DNA of 64,000 nucleotides. Source: Cytophagales bacterium (GTDB taxonomy: Bacteria > Bacteroidota > Bacteroidia > Cytophagales > Spirosomataceae). The position numbers and the translations under genes are program-made. The DNA lies in the NCBI GenBank assembly GCA_013298125.1, contig JAAFJP010000010.1:1-64000 (forward strand), written 5' to 3'. The notes under the pieces were generated by a model that worked only from the letters and a program-made list of their open reading frames with translations, had not been told where the DNA came from and did no database searches. Position 1 is the first letter of the stretch. Each line of letters starts with the position of its first letter. Positions 31,736 through 41,214 of the stretch are shown in pieces.

Positions 31736-34700
31736 CCCAATCCTCACCCCAGCCCCAACGCCTTGTTTTAATCCTCCTTTCAAATCCAATTTCTTTGTAA
31801 TACCTTGATAACCATTTGGTAAGGTAACGGTATGTCCATTTTCGATGATAGCATCGAGGGTTGCGGATGGTATTTGCCCACACGTCCATGTAGTGGAGGT
31901 ATTCCAATTACCTGAATTTAGGCTGATAGTTTTGTCGGTTGGGCAAGGTAAAACCGTTACTGTGGCATTGCCCGTAACTGTTCCAAAGCCACAATTACTG
32001 GCAACGGACGTAATGGAGTAGGCTTGTGTACTACTTGGACTCACCGTTTTGAGGGTGGGTGAAAGCGTAGTTGTTTGCCCCGTAGCCACATCCGAAGTTT
32101 GATAAGACCAAGCATTTCCACCCGTAAAATTAAGATTCAATTTAGCCTTCTGCCCAGGGTAAATAGACGTTGAACCTGTGATATTGGCAGTGATGGGTTC
32201 ACCGATTTTTATTTCTACGGGGTCGGATTCTGGGGATGTACAAGTGCCTTGTATGCCTGTTACCGTGTATATGCCTGATTGATTGATAGCAAAAACGTCT
32301 TGCCCACCCAAAGTAGCTACTACCTGTCCATTTCTTTTCCAAAAAATTGATTCATATCTTATTTCATGTTCTTGACTATAAAATTTCATAGCATATAAAT
32401 TCCCAATATTATTGTTACATATAAACCCATCTGTTCTCTCAATGAACAATGATGCGTTCTTATTGTAAATCTTTGGTTTCGACAATTGTTGAACAACTTT
32501 AATTTCTACTGAATCAGAAAAACCAGTACAAGAACCCGAGGTAACTCGAATCTTATAAAAACCCGACTGATAAAAATTCATTGATGATTGAGTAGCAGTT
32601 GGTATAGGCTGATTATTCCTAAACCATTGGAATGTTGGCGAAGGAGAAAAATTGAAAACACCTAAATTTGTATATGAACCATTACAAATTATTTTACCAA
32701 GTTGGTAAACTCTCGATTTGAGCTTATTACCAACTGTAATTTTAACGGTATCAGAGGGTAGTACAACACAACCTGATAAACTACCTGAAACACTATACTT
32801 ACCAGTCTCAGTTACTGATGATGTAACGTCAAATCCACCTGAATTATTTTGTTGATATAGAGTTCCATCTTTGTAAAAATTAACGTGCATTCCTCCGTAA
32901 GCGTTATTAGTAAGTAATTGTGTTTGCATCCCTTGACAAATAAAATCTGAATAAGGGTAAGGTACTTCTAAATTTAGTTTAACAGTATCTACTTTCATAT
33001 AAGAAACTCCTTTTGAAATTGCTGTACAATTACCTTGTTTTAAAGACAAACTGTATACTCCTTCTGAATCAATAAACAACAAATAAGAAGTAGCATTGGG
33101 AATATCGATCCCATTTTTTTTCCATTGGTACGAATAGGTGGTTAATGGATTGTATTTGATGCTCCATATTTCTCCATAGAGATATTGATTTATAATATTT
33201 CCACAAAAAGTTTTAGTCAACACGTCACTTGTAAACGATGGAGTATTTTCAATGATATTACTGAATATAACTTTTGACGAAGAATTCCCATTTACTGGAC
33301 ATTTATCTTGAATATCTAAATTATAGGTTCCTGTAACTTTGGTAATTAAAGTTTCTTTTATTTCACCAATTAAAATATTTCCATTATTTCTCCACTGATA
33401 CGTTGCACTATCACTAAAATAGGTTCCTTTGATAAGAATTGAATCTCCTGTACATTGAAATTGACCTCCCTCTGTTTGAGTATAATTTGTAGCATTAGAT
33501 AAAAATTGTATAATTAGTGTTGTACTAATATTAGTACAACCTGTTTTTTTAACAGAAGCAATGTATTGACCACTTTGAGTCATTCTTAAAGATGAATTAG
33601 TCGTTTGTAAAACACCATCTCTTTTCCAATCATATGTAACGTCAAACTGATTTGAGGTAATTGCTGCGGTTAATGCTGAACTTTGGCAAATATATGTGTA
33701 GGTGCTAAGTTCCCTTTGTTTACCAATAGTATTCTTAACCGAAATCGTCAAAGCCTGCCCATCCGTACTCAAATACCCACTCAAAGAACTCGTTGCCGAT
33801 GGTGATGTTGATACAATTCTGATTCTATATTTTGTTCCTGCCTGTGCGTATTGTGGGAAAGTAACTTCAATCGGGCTGGTCATACCACTGCCAATTTCTG
33901 TTTGATTTCTAAAACTTCCATTGGCATCGGATAAATAGACTTTATAAAGCGTTCCGATGGCTAAGGTTGTGGTAAAAGGAACGGATAAAGTGCCATTTGG
34001 GCAGAAAGATGTCGTACCTAAGTTTCCCAAAGTGATGGGGGCAGTCGTAACCGTTACTGACAATAAAGCATAGTTTACACAACCACCTGCATTGGTTGCT
34101 GTTACGGTGTAAGTGCCACTATTTAAGGCAGTTCCGTTGGGGATAACTGGGTTTTGCTCAGTAGAAGTAAAGCCATTTGGTCCCGCCCAACGGTAAGCAT
34201 TAGAGGCATTTCCAAAACTACTACCCGAAAAAGCCGTCAATAAAATATCTGAATTGGTATAGGCGGGATAGTCTAATTTAGCAAAAACTACGTCTCCGTA
34301 ATTGGCGTTTACTTGGATAGTTTGGCTTGAAATTTTTGTCCCACAACCTCCTGTTACGGTTACTGAGTAGTTTGCTATGTCAGAATAACTAAAATTAGAA
34401 AGTGTAAGATTATTATTCGTAGCATTAGGGATATTTACGCCATTTTTTTGCCATTGATAAGTTAAAGTACCTGAGCCGACTGCACTAATATTCAGATTTG
34501 TGCTTCCTCCGATACAAACACTTGGAAAAAAGCTACTCGAAGATTGTATTCGTGTTATAGGAGAGCAGTTTCCGACTGTTATTGTGGCAGGGTTTGAAAA
34601 AGTACCTACACCGCACGCATTAGCAATATTCGTAGCAGTATAAGTATTAGTAAAAGTTGGGTAAAGAAGAATGGTATTCTTATAAAAGGGATTGTTAATT

Positions 34701-35914
34701 AATATATCAGATTGATTATTGATATTCAAAACAATAGAACCAGCACCAGTGAAGGTATAACCAATAAATGCACTTTGCCCTGATGCAGCAGTATAATCGT
34801 TCCCTGCAAAACTCATTGTAGCAACATCTGTAATCTTGACCGGAATAACTGCCGATTGTGAAAAGCAAAGCTCATTTCCCTGATAACGAACAGAATAATT
34901 TCCTGATTCTCTGGTAATTAATTCTGTTGCTGTTTGTCCAGATATAACATTCCCATCTTTCAGCCAAGTCAAAGAACCATCTGTGTAATCCTTTATATTC
35001 AGTTTAATTACATTATTTCCACAGGTCTCAAAGTCGTTTAGTATTAGATTGTTTTGTAAAATTTGTGGTGCAGGTAAATTTAAGTTTGTAATTGAAATAT
35101 TTAAGGCACTTGAACTACCAGTACATGAGCCTTTTGTTGTTTGTAAAATGTAATTTCCAGTCTGAGAAACCACCAAACTATCCTTATTTGCTCCTGATAT
35201 AGGCACACCATCTTTCAACCACTGCAATGTATGAGTCATATTGATATTTGAGGCTTTCAAAGTAGTGGTTTTCCCTTCACAAATAGTTATTTTATTAGTT
35301 GAGATTTGAGGATTAGCTGAATTGCTGAAATTTAGAGAAATTCCACCTGAATTAAAAGTACAAGTTCCTTGTGTGGCAGTAAGTCTGTATGAACCCGTCG
35401 AAGAGGCTTTGTAAATTGAAGAGTTAGCTGCATCAGTTATATTAATACTATTCTTTTTCCATTGATAAGAAATTCCAAAACCTTTCGGAACGCTCAATTT
35501 TATTGAATCTCCTGTACAGGCTTGGGTGATGTTGTTGGAGGTAATTTGATAAGGATGATACCCCCCATTAGAATATTGACGAACAATAATCCCCGAAGAT
35601 GTAGCCGTACAAGCCCCAACCGTCATTGTGAGACTATAAAGTCCTTCGGAAGTAACGTTAATTTTACGAGTCGTTTCTCCCGAAATATTTACCCCATTCT
35701 TTTTCCATTGATACGTAGCCCCCGATGGATTATTGAGGGATTTTAAGTAGATATTGCTACCCGAACAGATATAATACTCAGATAGATTCTGTTCCAAAGA
35801 ATCAGCAATAAAAACACCCGAAAAATTGGCACAGGCTGGACTTTGCGAGAAAGACAAAAAAGAAACAAGCGAGAGTGCAGTAGCAAATAACAACGAAAAG
35901 TAGATTTTTTTCAT
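31730..35914 (-). CDS. Giant secreted Ig-like repeat protein
   Basis: A 1394-residue secreted protein with a signal peptide ending SFSQS (about residue 23). At least ten Ig-like or PKD-like units recur, each with a W in YQWKKNG[VI]-type sequence (for example YQWKKNGVNISG, YQWKKNSINITD, LQWLKDGVPISG, FQWFRNNQPIPT) and paired cysteines. A G8-like motif NSGNWNTSTTWTCGQIPSA lies near residue 1335. The end (KQGVGAGVRIGN) overlaps GC-rich repeat sequence, and no type IX secretion sorting domain was seen, so the 3' end may be changed. It may be an adhesin or cell-surface protein (inference). Confidence 0.85.
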   Translation of the reverse strand: MKKIYFSLLFATALSLVSFLSFSQSPACANFSGVFIADSLEQNLSEYYICSGSNIYLKSLNNPSGATYQWKKNGVNISGETTRKINVTSEGLYSLTMTVGACTATSSGIIVRQYSNGGYHPYQITSNNITQACTGDSIKLSVPKGFGISYQWKKNSINITDAANSSIYKASSTGSYRLTATQGTCTFNSGGISLNFSNSANPQISTNKITICEGKTTTLKASNINMTHTLQWLKDGVPISGANKDSLVVSQTGNYILQTTKGSCTGSSSALNISITNLNLPAPQILQNNLILNDFETCGNNVIKLNIKDYTDGSLTWLKDGNVISGQTATELITRESGNYSVRYQGNELCFSQSAVIPVKITDVATMSFAGNDYTAASGQSAFIGYTFTGAGSIVLNINNQSDILINNPFYKNTILLYPTFTNTYTATNIANACGVGTFSNPATITVGNCSPITRIQSSSSFFPSVCIGGSTNLNISAVGSGTLTYQWQKNGVNIPNATNNNLTLSNFSYSDIANYSVTVTGGCGTKISSQTIQVNANYGDVVFAKLDYPAYTNSDILLTAFSGSSFGNASNAYRWAGPNGFTSTEQNPVIPNGTALNSGTYTVTATNAGGCVNYALLSVTVTTAPITLGNLGTTSFCPNGTLSVPFTTTLAIGTLYKVYLSDANGSFRNQTEIGSGMTSPIEVTFPQYAQAGTKYRIRIVSTSPSATSSLSGYLSTDGQALTISVKNTIGKQRELSTYTYICQSSALTAAITSNQFDVTYDWKRDGVLQTTNSSLRMTQSGQYIASVKKTGCTNISTTLIIQFLSNATNYTQTEGGQFQCTGDSILIKGTYFSDSATYQWRNNGNILIGEIKETLITKVTGTYNLDIQDKCPVNGNSSSKVIFSNIIENTPSFTSDVLTKTFCGNIINQYLYGEIWSIKYNPLTTYSYQWKKNGIDIPNATSYLLFIDSEGVYSLSLKQGNCTAISKGVSYMKVDTVKLNLEVPYPYSDFICQGMQTQLLTNNAYGGMHVNFYKDGTLYQQNNSGGFDVTSSVTETGKYSVSGSLSGCVVLPSDTVKITVGNKLKSRVYQLGKIICNGSYTNLGVFNFSPSPTFQWFRNNQPIPTATQSSMNFYQSGFYKIRVTSGSCTGFSDSVEIKVVQQLSKPKIYNKNASLFIERTDGFICNNNIGNLYAMKFYSQEHEIRYESIFWKRNGQVVATLGGQDVFAINQSGIYTVTGIQGTCTSPESDPVEIKIGEPITANITGSTSIYPGQKAKLNLNFTGGNAWSYQTSDVATGQTTTLSPTLKTVSPSSTQAYSITSVASNCGFGTVTGNATVTVLPCPTDKTISLNSGNWNTSTTWTCGQIPSATLDAIIENGHTVTLPNGYQGITKKLDLKGGLKQGVGAGVRIGN

Positions 35915-35987
35915 CGGTGGTGGAAATATTAAGGGTTATGATTGTAAATATTCTGTTAAGATAATAAGTGGCTTGTTGGAAAACAAA

Positions 35988-36018
35988 TTGATAGCTTAAC
36001 CCAAAACAATTATCTTTG
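35988..36018 (+). promoter_or_regulatory. Promoter of the small kinase gene
   Basis: TTG (35988-35990) and TATCTTTG (36011-36018) are separated by 20 bp, the expected spacing. The ATG at 36034 follows about 16 bp later, giving a short leader. This also argues against the upstream TTG start at 36016. Confidence 0.65.
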
Positions 36019-36033
36019 AAAAAAATAATCAAG

Positions 36034-36555
36034 ATGGACAAATACATTCATAAACTTTCTTACGGAGCAAATAATGTTGTCATTGCCCTTTCAGATACGG
36101 AAGTAGCTAAAATTTACGAAGGAGATACTCGTTCAGATATTGGTTCGGAGGCTGAGAAAATGAAGGTTGCTAATACCATTAACTCCTTGATTGTCAGATT
36201 TGTAAGAATAGATTTTGATGAAAAAAATCAATGGGAGATGTTAGTCATGGAACGTCTCTACCCTTTGGATTTCAGGAGTTTTGAAGTAGAAAAAAGGAAG
36301 TTGATATTTGAGGTTTTTGAAGATGAATTAAAGGAATTACATCAACAAGGATTTGTGCATCGAGACTTAAAACGCCCCTCAAACCTAACGGGTGAACGTT
36401 ATGATAACATCTTTTTGACACAACAGGGTTTACGCCTAATTGATGTTGGAATTTCTGCCTTGAAAAGCCAAGTTGGCGAGAAATTATTTGCCAAATATGT
36501 TGAAATAGAATTACAAGAATTAGCTGAATTTAAACAATATTTTTTATCAAGATAA
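36034..36555 (+). CDS. Small protein-kinase-like protein
   Basis: A 173-residue kinase-fold protein, shorter than a classical kinase domain (about 250). N-lobe: YGANNVVIALSDTEVAKIY with a possible ATP lysine; hinge region MLVMERLYPLDF; catalytic loop GFVHRDLKRPSNL with the Asp, Lys and Asn of HRDxxxxxN; and a DVG in place of DFG (RLIDVGIS). The C-terminal lobe is short. It resembles the RIO/Kdo/lipopolysaccharide kinase group more than Ser/Thr kinases. Activity is uncertain. ATG 36034 is chosen because the promoter lies just upstream. Confidence 0.7.
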   Translation: MDKYIHKLSYGANNVVIALSDTEVAKIYEGDTRSDIGSEAEKMKVANTINSLIVRFVRIDFDEKNQWEMLVMERLYPLDFRSFEVEKRKLIFEVFEDELKELHQQGFVHRDLKRPSNLTGERYDNIFLTQQGLRLIDVGISALKSQVGEKLFAKYVEIELQELAEFKQYFLSR

Positions 36556-36602
36556 CTTATCTAAACCGCAATGTTGCTGAGGTGCTAATGTTAGGGAAAT
36601 TA

Positions 36603-36698
36603 TAAAAATAAAGATACCGACTAACTTCCCGAAAGTTTCAAACTTTCGGGAAGTTCCTCTAAGTCGAACATGGTACGTTTAAATTTACAAATTCTCTT
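36603..36698. repeat. TTCCCGAAAGT palindromic repeat, copy 2
   Basis: This element shares its whole layout with 24445-24540: TAAAAATAAAGATACC, then ACTTCCCGAAAGT...ACTTTCGGGAAGT, then AAGTCGAACATGGTACGTT. It sits between the kinase gene and murF-alr. Confidence 0.8.
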
Positions 36699-36709
36699 AA
36701 ATTAAAACA

Positions 36710-36762
36710 TCCCGTCCTTGCGGTGAGTAAATCAAAACATTTCTTCCTCCCGTCCTTGCGGT
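36710..36762 (+). repeat. Direct repeat TCCCGTCCTTGCGGT
   Basis: Two exact 15-bp copies (36710-36724 and 36748-36762), 38 bp apart, each preceded by an AAAACAT stretch, directly upstream of the murF-alr start at 36777. They may be a duplication or a control site. Confidence 0.75.
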
Positions 36763-36776
36763 TATCAAAATACACT

Positions 36777-39341
36777 ATGAATTTCCAAACCCTTCCCATC
36801 TATACAACCGCCCAATATTTACTGAACGACAGTCGTCAGTTATCCTCACCTCAAAGATCTATCTTCTTTGCCATCAAGGGATTACACCATGATGGACACC
36901 AATTTTTGGATGACCTTTATCGTAAAGGTGTACGTGAGTTTGTGGTCGAACGTGATGCTCTTACGCCTGCCCTCATTCGTGAGTTGGAGCGTATGAAGGA
37001 GGCTAAAATTTGGCAAGTTGAAGACAGTATTTTAGCGATGCAAAAAGTCGCAAAACGACACCGTGAAACTTATGATTTTCCAATAATTGCCATCACAGGG
37101 AGCAATGGAAAAACGGTGGTCAAAGAATGGCTTTCGCAATTATTGAGCAATCGTTTTAAGGTTGTGAAAAGTCCGAAGTCCTATAACTCTCAAATTGGAG
37201 TGCCTTTGTCGGTTTGGCAAATGAATGAGACCCATAATTTGGGGATTTTTGAGGTAGGTGTTTCTCGCCCAAACGAAATGGCAAATTTAGAGAAAGTCGT
37301 ACAACCTCAAATCGGGATTTTTACGAATATTGGCAATGCTCACAACGAATTTTTTGAGAATAATTTACAAAAAATTAGAGAAAAAATGTTGCTGTTTCAG
37401 CACGTCAAACAACTGATTTATTGTGCTGATTATGTGGAGATTGATGAGGTGGTGAAGAATGAATTTGTGTTGCAAAATACTGATTGTGAGGTGATTAGTT
37501 GGTCGAGGATGGCTGGAAAATTAACCTCACCCCCCAACCCCCTCTCCCGTGGAGAGGGGGAGTATTCCTCCGATTTTTCTCCCCCTCTCCACGGGAGAGG
37601 GGGCTGGGGGGTGAGGTTTTTATCCATCCAAGCCGATTGGCAAATCGAATTCCAAAACACCAAAGTAACCTTAGACTTCCCCAATAAAACAGAGATTTTT
37701 GACGTGCCTTTTACGGATGAAGCCTCCATCGAAAATGCCATTCATTGCATCGTTTCGCTTTGGTTTTTGGAATACAATGCCGTCGAAATTCAAGCACGGT
37801 TACAGATACTTCGCCCCGTGTCGATGCGGTTGGAATTGAAGCAAGGCATTGGCAATAATTATTTGATTGATGATACCTACAACAACGATTTGGCAGGATT
37901 GACCATCGCCTTAAATTTTCTGACACAACAAAAACAACGTACTCGTAAAGTGTTGGTTTTGAGTGATTTATTAGAAACAGGTATTCCCGAAAGAGAATTG
38001 TACGGACAAATTGCTCACTTGGTTAAAGAGCGAAATTTGTATCAATTTATCGGGATTGGTGAGGTCATTACTCGCAACAGAAATCTATTCAAACATCAAG
38101 AAAATAACGTTCAATTTTTCAGAACTACTGTCGATTTCTTGGATAGTCAAACCCTCAAAGACCTTCAAGAAAGTGTGGTTTTGGTGAAAGGGGCAAGACG
38201 TTTTGGATTTGAGTCTATCGTCAATCGTTTGGTGCAAAAAACGCACGGAACGGTTTTGGAAATTAATCTGGATGCCGTTACGCATAATCTTAATTATTTC
38301 AGAGATAAAGTAGGACAACAGACTAAAATCATGGTCATGGTCAAGGCTTTTGCCTACGGTTCGGGTAGTACGGAGGTGGCGAATTTACTCCAATTTCATG
38401 GGGTAGATTATCTCGCAGTTGCCTACACGGATGAAGGTGTGAGCCTCAGACAAAACGGAATTTATCTCCCAATCATGGTGATGAATCCGACTGAAAATGA
38501 TTTTGAGCAATTGATAACCTACTCGCTCGAACCCGAAATTTATGCTCCCCGAATTCTAAAACAATTTTCAGAATACATTGATAATCAAAACATTAGCTCA
38601 AAAATTCACTTAAAATTAGATACGGGGATGCACCGTTTGGGCTTTGAACAAGAGCAATTACCTGATTTAATCCAAACGTTACAATCAAATCCAAATCTTT
38701 GGGTTTCCACGATTTTTAGTCATTTGGCGGCGGCGGATGAAGACAAATTTGACGAATTTACCCGCCATCAAGTTGCTGAATTTACTGACATGGCAAAGCA
38801 AATTTCGGAAGCCATTGGTTACACGCCTTCACGTCATTTAGCCAACTCCGCAGGTATCGCCCGATTCCCCGAAGCCCGTTTGGATATGGTGCGTTTGGGA
38901 GTAGGATTGTACGGTTTGGCAGCAAAACCCGAAGACCAAGAAAACCTAATGACAGTCGGTACTTTAAAGACAGTTATTTCACAGATAAAACACGTAAAAT
39001 CTTCTGAAACAGTGGGTTATGGACGGAAAGGGCAATTAGAAAGAGACACTAAAACCGCCACTATCGCCATTGGATATGCGGATGGATATGACCGAAGATT
39101 TAGTGGTGGAGTGGGTGAAGTCTTAATCAATGGACATCGTTGTAAAGTCGTGGGTAATGTATGTATGGATATGACGATGGTGGACATCACGGACGTACCG
39201 CACGTAGAAGAAGGCGATGAAGTTATAATTTTTGGTAATGGCTTGACGATGATTGAATTAGCAAATAAAATTGGTACGATTGCCTACGAAATACTTACGT
39301 CCGTGAGCGAGCGAGTGAAGCGGGTTTTTTATCAGCTTTGA
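36777..39341 (+). CDS. Fused MurF ligase-alanine racemase
   Basis: An 854-residue fusion typical of Bacteroidota. The MurF half (residues 1 to about 490) has an N-terminal substrate domain, the P-loop ITGSNGKTVVKEWL and the central ligase fold; it adds D-Ala-D-Ala to the UDP-MurNAc tripeptide. The alanine racemase half begins VLEINLDAVTHNLNYF and carries the PLP lysine Lys523 in MVKAFAYGSG; it makes D-Ala from L-Ala. Later blocks include KLDTGMHRLGF and GNVCMDMTMVDIT. ATG 36777 is chosen; the frame upstream is repeat sequence. Oddity: residues about 250-280 are encoded by a palindromic repeat in a MurF loop. Confidence 0.95.
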   Translation: MNFQTLPIYTTAQYLLNDSRQLSSPQRSIFFAIKGLHHDGHQFLDDLYRKGVREFVVERDALTPALIRELERMKEAKIWQVEDSILAMQKVAKRHRETYDFPIIAITGSNGKTVVKEWLSQLLSNRFKVVKSPKSYNSQIGVPLSVWQMNETHNLGIFEVGVSRPNEMANLEKVVQPQIGIFTNIGNAHNEFFENNLQKIREKMLLFQHVKQLIYCADYVEIDEVVKNEFVLQNTDCEVISWSRMAGKLTSPPNPLSRGEGEYSSDFSPPLHGRGGWGVRFLSIQADWQIEFQNTKVTLDFPNKTEIFDVPFTDEASIENAIHCIVSLWFLEYNAVEIQARLQILRPVSMRLELKQGIGNNYLIDDTYNNDLAGLTIALNFLTQQKQRTRKVLVLSDLLETGIPERELYGQIAHLVKERNLYQFIGIGEVITRNRNLFKHQENNVQFFRTTVDFLDSQTLKDLQESVVLVKGARRFGFESIVNRLVQKTHGTVLEINLDAVTHNLNYFRDKVGQQTKIMVMVKAFAYGSGSTEVANLLQFHGVDYLAVAYTDEGVSLRQNGIYLPIMVMNPTENDFEQLITYSLEPEIYAPRILKQFSEYIDNQNISSKIHLKLDTGMHRLGFEQEQLPDLIQTLQSNPNLWVSTIFSHLAAADEDKFDEFTRHQVAEFTDMAKQISEAIGYTPSRHLANSAGIARFPEARLDMVRLGVGLYGLAAKPEDQENLMTVGTLKTVISQIKHVKSSETVGYGRKGQLERDTKTATIAIGYADGYDRRFSGGVGEVLINGHRCKVVGNVCMDMTMVDITDVPHVEEGDEVIIFGNGLTMIELANKIGTIAYEILTSVSERVKRVFYQL
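37525..37616. repeat. CCTCACCCCC palindromic repeat, in-frame inside murF-alr
   Basis: A 92-bp nearly perfect palindrome (CCTCACCCCCC...GGGGGGTGAGG) that encodes LTSPPNPLSRGEGEY and SPPLHGRGGWGVRF in frame, between GKLTS and FLSIQADWQ of the MurF half. No stop codon is present. The extra peptide lies between the P-loop region and the next conserved block. Confidence 0.92.
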
Positions 39342-39346
39342 GATTA

Positions 39347-39508
39347 AGAACCTGTTTAAACTTTTCGTTTTGATTGGAAATTGAAATCATTTTTAATCTG
39401 GTAGTTCAAAATTTATGAAGCATAGCATCGCTACGTTGAATAAATTTTGGACTACCAGGTTGAAAATGAAACGGATTACAACGAAAGGAATAAGTTTAAA
39501 CAGGTTCT
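39347..39508. repeat. 162-bp MITE-like element with AACCTGTTTAAAC ends
   Basis: The outer arms are perfect 17-bp inverted repeats (AGAACCTGTTTAAACTT, 39347-39363, and its complement, 39492-39508). An inner pair (CTGGTAGT...ACTACCAG) also inverts. There is no ORF. It starts 6 bp after the murF-alr stop. Confidence 0.85.
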
Positions 39509-39608
39509 AACTGAAATTCAGGAGTACCAATAGTGATATTCTGGAACATTTCTTGTAATTTCATCCATCAATGAAACTTTTAAGGTATAATCGAATAACG
39601 AAATTCAG

Positions 39609-40076
39609 ATGATACAATTAAACTACGTAAAATATTCAATTAAAGAGTTAGAGCAAGTTCGAGAAATTTTTATTGAATATGCTGAGTTTTTGCAGGTAGA
39701 TTTGTGTTTTCAGAATTTTGAGAAAGAATTACAGACTTTACACGAAGTTTATTCTCCTCCCAAAGGTTGTATTATTTTAGCCAATGAAGATGAGCAAATT
39801 ATTGGCTGTGTGGCTCTAAAACCCATTGAAGAAGGTGTCTGTGAAATGAAACGTCTGTACGTACGACCCTCTGGGAGAAGGAAAGGTTTAGGTAAAGAAT
39901 TAGTCGAAGAACTCATCCGTTTTGCCAAAGAATCGGGTTATAAAACGATGAAATTAGATACTTTAACTACCTTGACCGAAGCCGTAAAATTATATCGTTC
40001 AATGGGATTTATCGAAACGAAGCCTTATGTCTATAACCCTTTAAATGAAGTTCTTTACTTTGAATTAACCATTTGA
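39609..40076 (+). CDS. GNAT family N-acetyltransferase
   Basis: A 155-residue acetyltransferase with the acyl-CoA motif VRPSGRRKGLGKELV (residues about 92-106), a following MKLDTLTTLTEAVKLYRSMGF helix-strand and a final strand (VLYFELTI). It resembles small amine acetyltransferases; the substrate is unknown. It stands alone between a MITE-like element and a secreted phospholipase/nuclease-like gene. Confidence 0.88.
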   Translation: MIQLNYVKYSIKELEQVREIFIEYAEFLQVDLCFQNFEKELQTLHEVYSPPKGCIILANEDEQIIGCVALKPIEEGVCEMKRLYVRPSGRRKGLGKELVEELIRFAKESGYKTMKLDTLTTLTEAVKLYRSMGFIETKPYVYNPLNEVLYFELTI

Positions 40077-40116
40077 TAATCATAATATTATACAACCATT
40101 TATAAGAAACAAAACC

Positions 40117-41115
40117 ATGATAAAATTTCCGCTATTATTTAAAATTACCGTTATTACAATCACCTTAGCTTGCTGTTCTTGGGGGTTTCTTGGGCATAAA
40201 ACCATCAGTCAATTGGCGGTTTATTCCTTACCTAAAAAACTACAAATATTCTTCTTCAAAAATTCCGATTATATGATTTATAATTCGGTACGTCCAGATG
40301 TAAGACGTAAAGACGACCCCAAAGAAGCTACCAAACATTTTATTGATATTGATGCCAAAGTTTTTGGAGAAAATCCATTTGATTCGATGCCAAAAACGTG
40401 GGAAGATGCCGTAAAAAAATATTCGGAAGACACCCTTCGTAAGTATGGAACTGTACCTTGGGAGGTTATGAGATTACAAGAGAAGTTGACAAATTCGTTT
40501 CGTAATAAACTGAAAGACAGTATTTTATATTATGCTGCCGATTTGGGACATTACCTTGCCGATGCTCATGTACCTCTGCATACGACTGAAAATTATGATG
40601 GTCAATTGAGTAACCAAAGAGGTTTGCATTCGCTTTGGGAAAGTACAGTACCTGAGATGCACATTGAGGGGTATAATCTTTATCAAAATCATAAAGCCAA
40701 ATACCTAAAAGATCCTTTGGCGGTTATTTGGGTAGAAATCAGAAAGTCGAATGCTATGTTAGCAAGGGTGCTTGCTGACGAAATTAAGGCTTCGGAAGGT
40801 TTTACGGATGCAACAAAATTTAAGCGTTCAGAACGATTTGGGCAGGTTAGGAAAAACTATACAGGTGAATTTGCGAAGGCTTATGCCATTAAATTAGAAA
40901 ACACTGTCAATGAAAGATTATTAGAATCTTCAAAAACTGTGGCTGATTTTTGGTACACGGCTTGGGTAGATGCTGGTTGTCCAGATTTATCTGATTTGCA
41001 GAGTGTTACAGATGAAGATAAAGATAAATTAAAGTCTGAAAAGGAATCCTGGAAAGCTAATGAATTGATAAAAAAAGGGCTTTTGCAGTCTCGTAAGGGC
41101 AAAAGCGAAGAGTAA
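40117..41115 (+). CDS. Secreted S1/P1 nuclease-zinc phospholipase C-like protein
   Basis: A 332-residue protein with a signal peptide (residues about 1-21) ending just before Trp22-Gly-Phe, so a mature N-terminal Trp could ligate zinc as in this superfamily. His27 (GHKTI), the Asp pair near VRPDVRRKDDPKEATKHFIDID, and the block DLGHYLADAHVPLHT (near 145) are the usual zinc ligands of the S1/P1-PLC fold. The second half is helical and charged. Bacteroidota members are usually annotated zinc-dependent phospholipase C; nuclease activity is equally possible. It is single here. Confidence 0.82.
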   Translation: MIKFPLLFKITVITITLACCSWGFLGHKTISQLAVYSLPKKLQIFFFKNSDYMIYNSVRPDVRRKDDPKEATKHFIDIDAKVFGENPFDSMPKTWEDAVKKYSEDTLRKYGTVPWEVMRLQEKLTNSFRNKLKDSILYYAADLGHYLADAHVPLHTTENYDGQLSNQRGLHSLWESTVPEMHIEGYNLYQNHKAKYLKDPLAVIWVEIRKSNAMLARVLADEIKASEGFTDATKFKRSERFGQVRKNYTGEFAKAYAIKLENTVNERLLESSKTVADFWYTAWVDAGCPDLSDLQSVTDEDKDKLKSEKESWKANELIKKGLLQSRKGKSEE

Positions 41116-41214
41116 TTTCAATTATCAATAACCAGTAAACAATTATCAATTATAAGGAACTATTAGTCTTGAAAGGTACTTCCTGGTAATTGGTAATTGG
41201 TAATTAATAATTGT

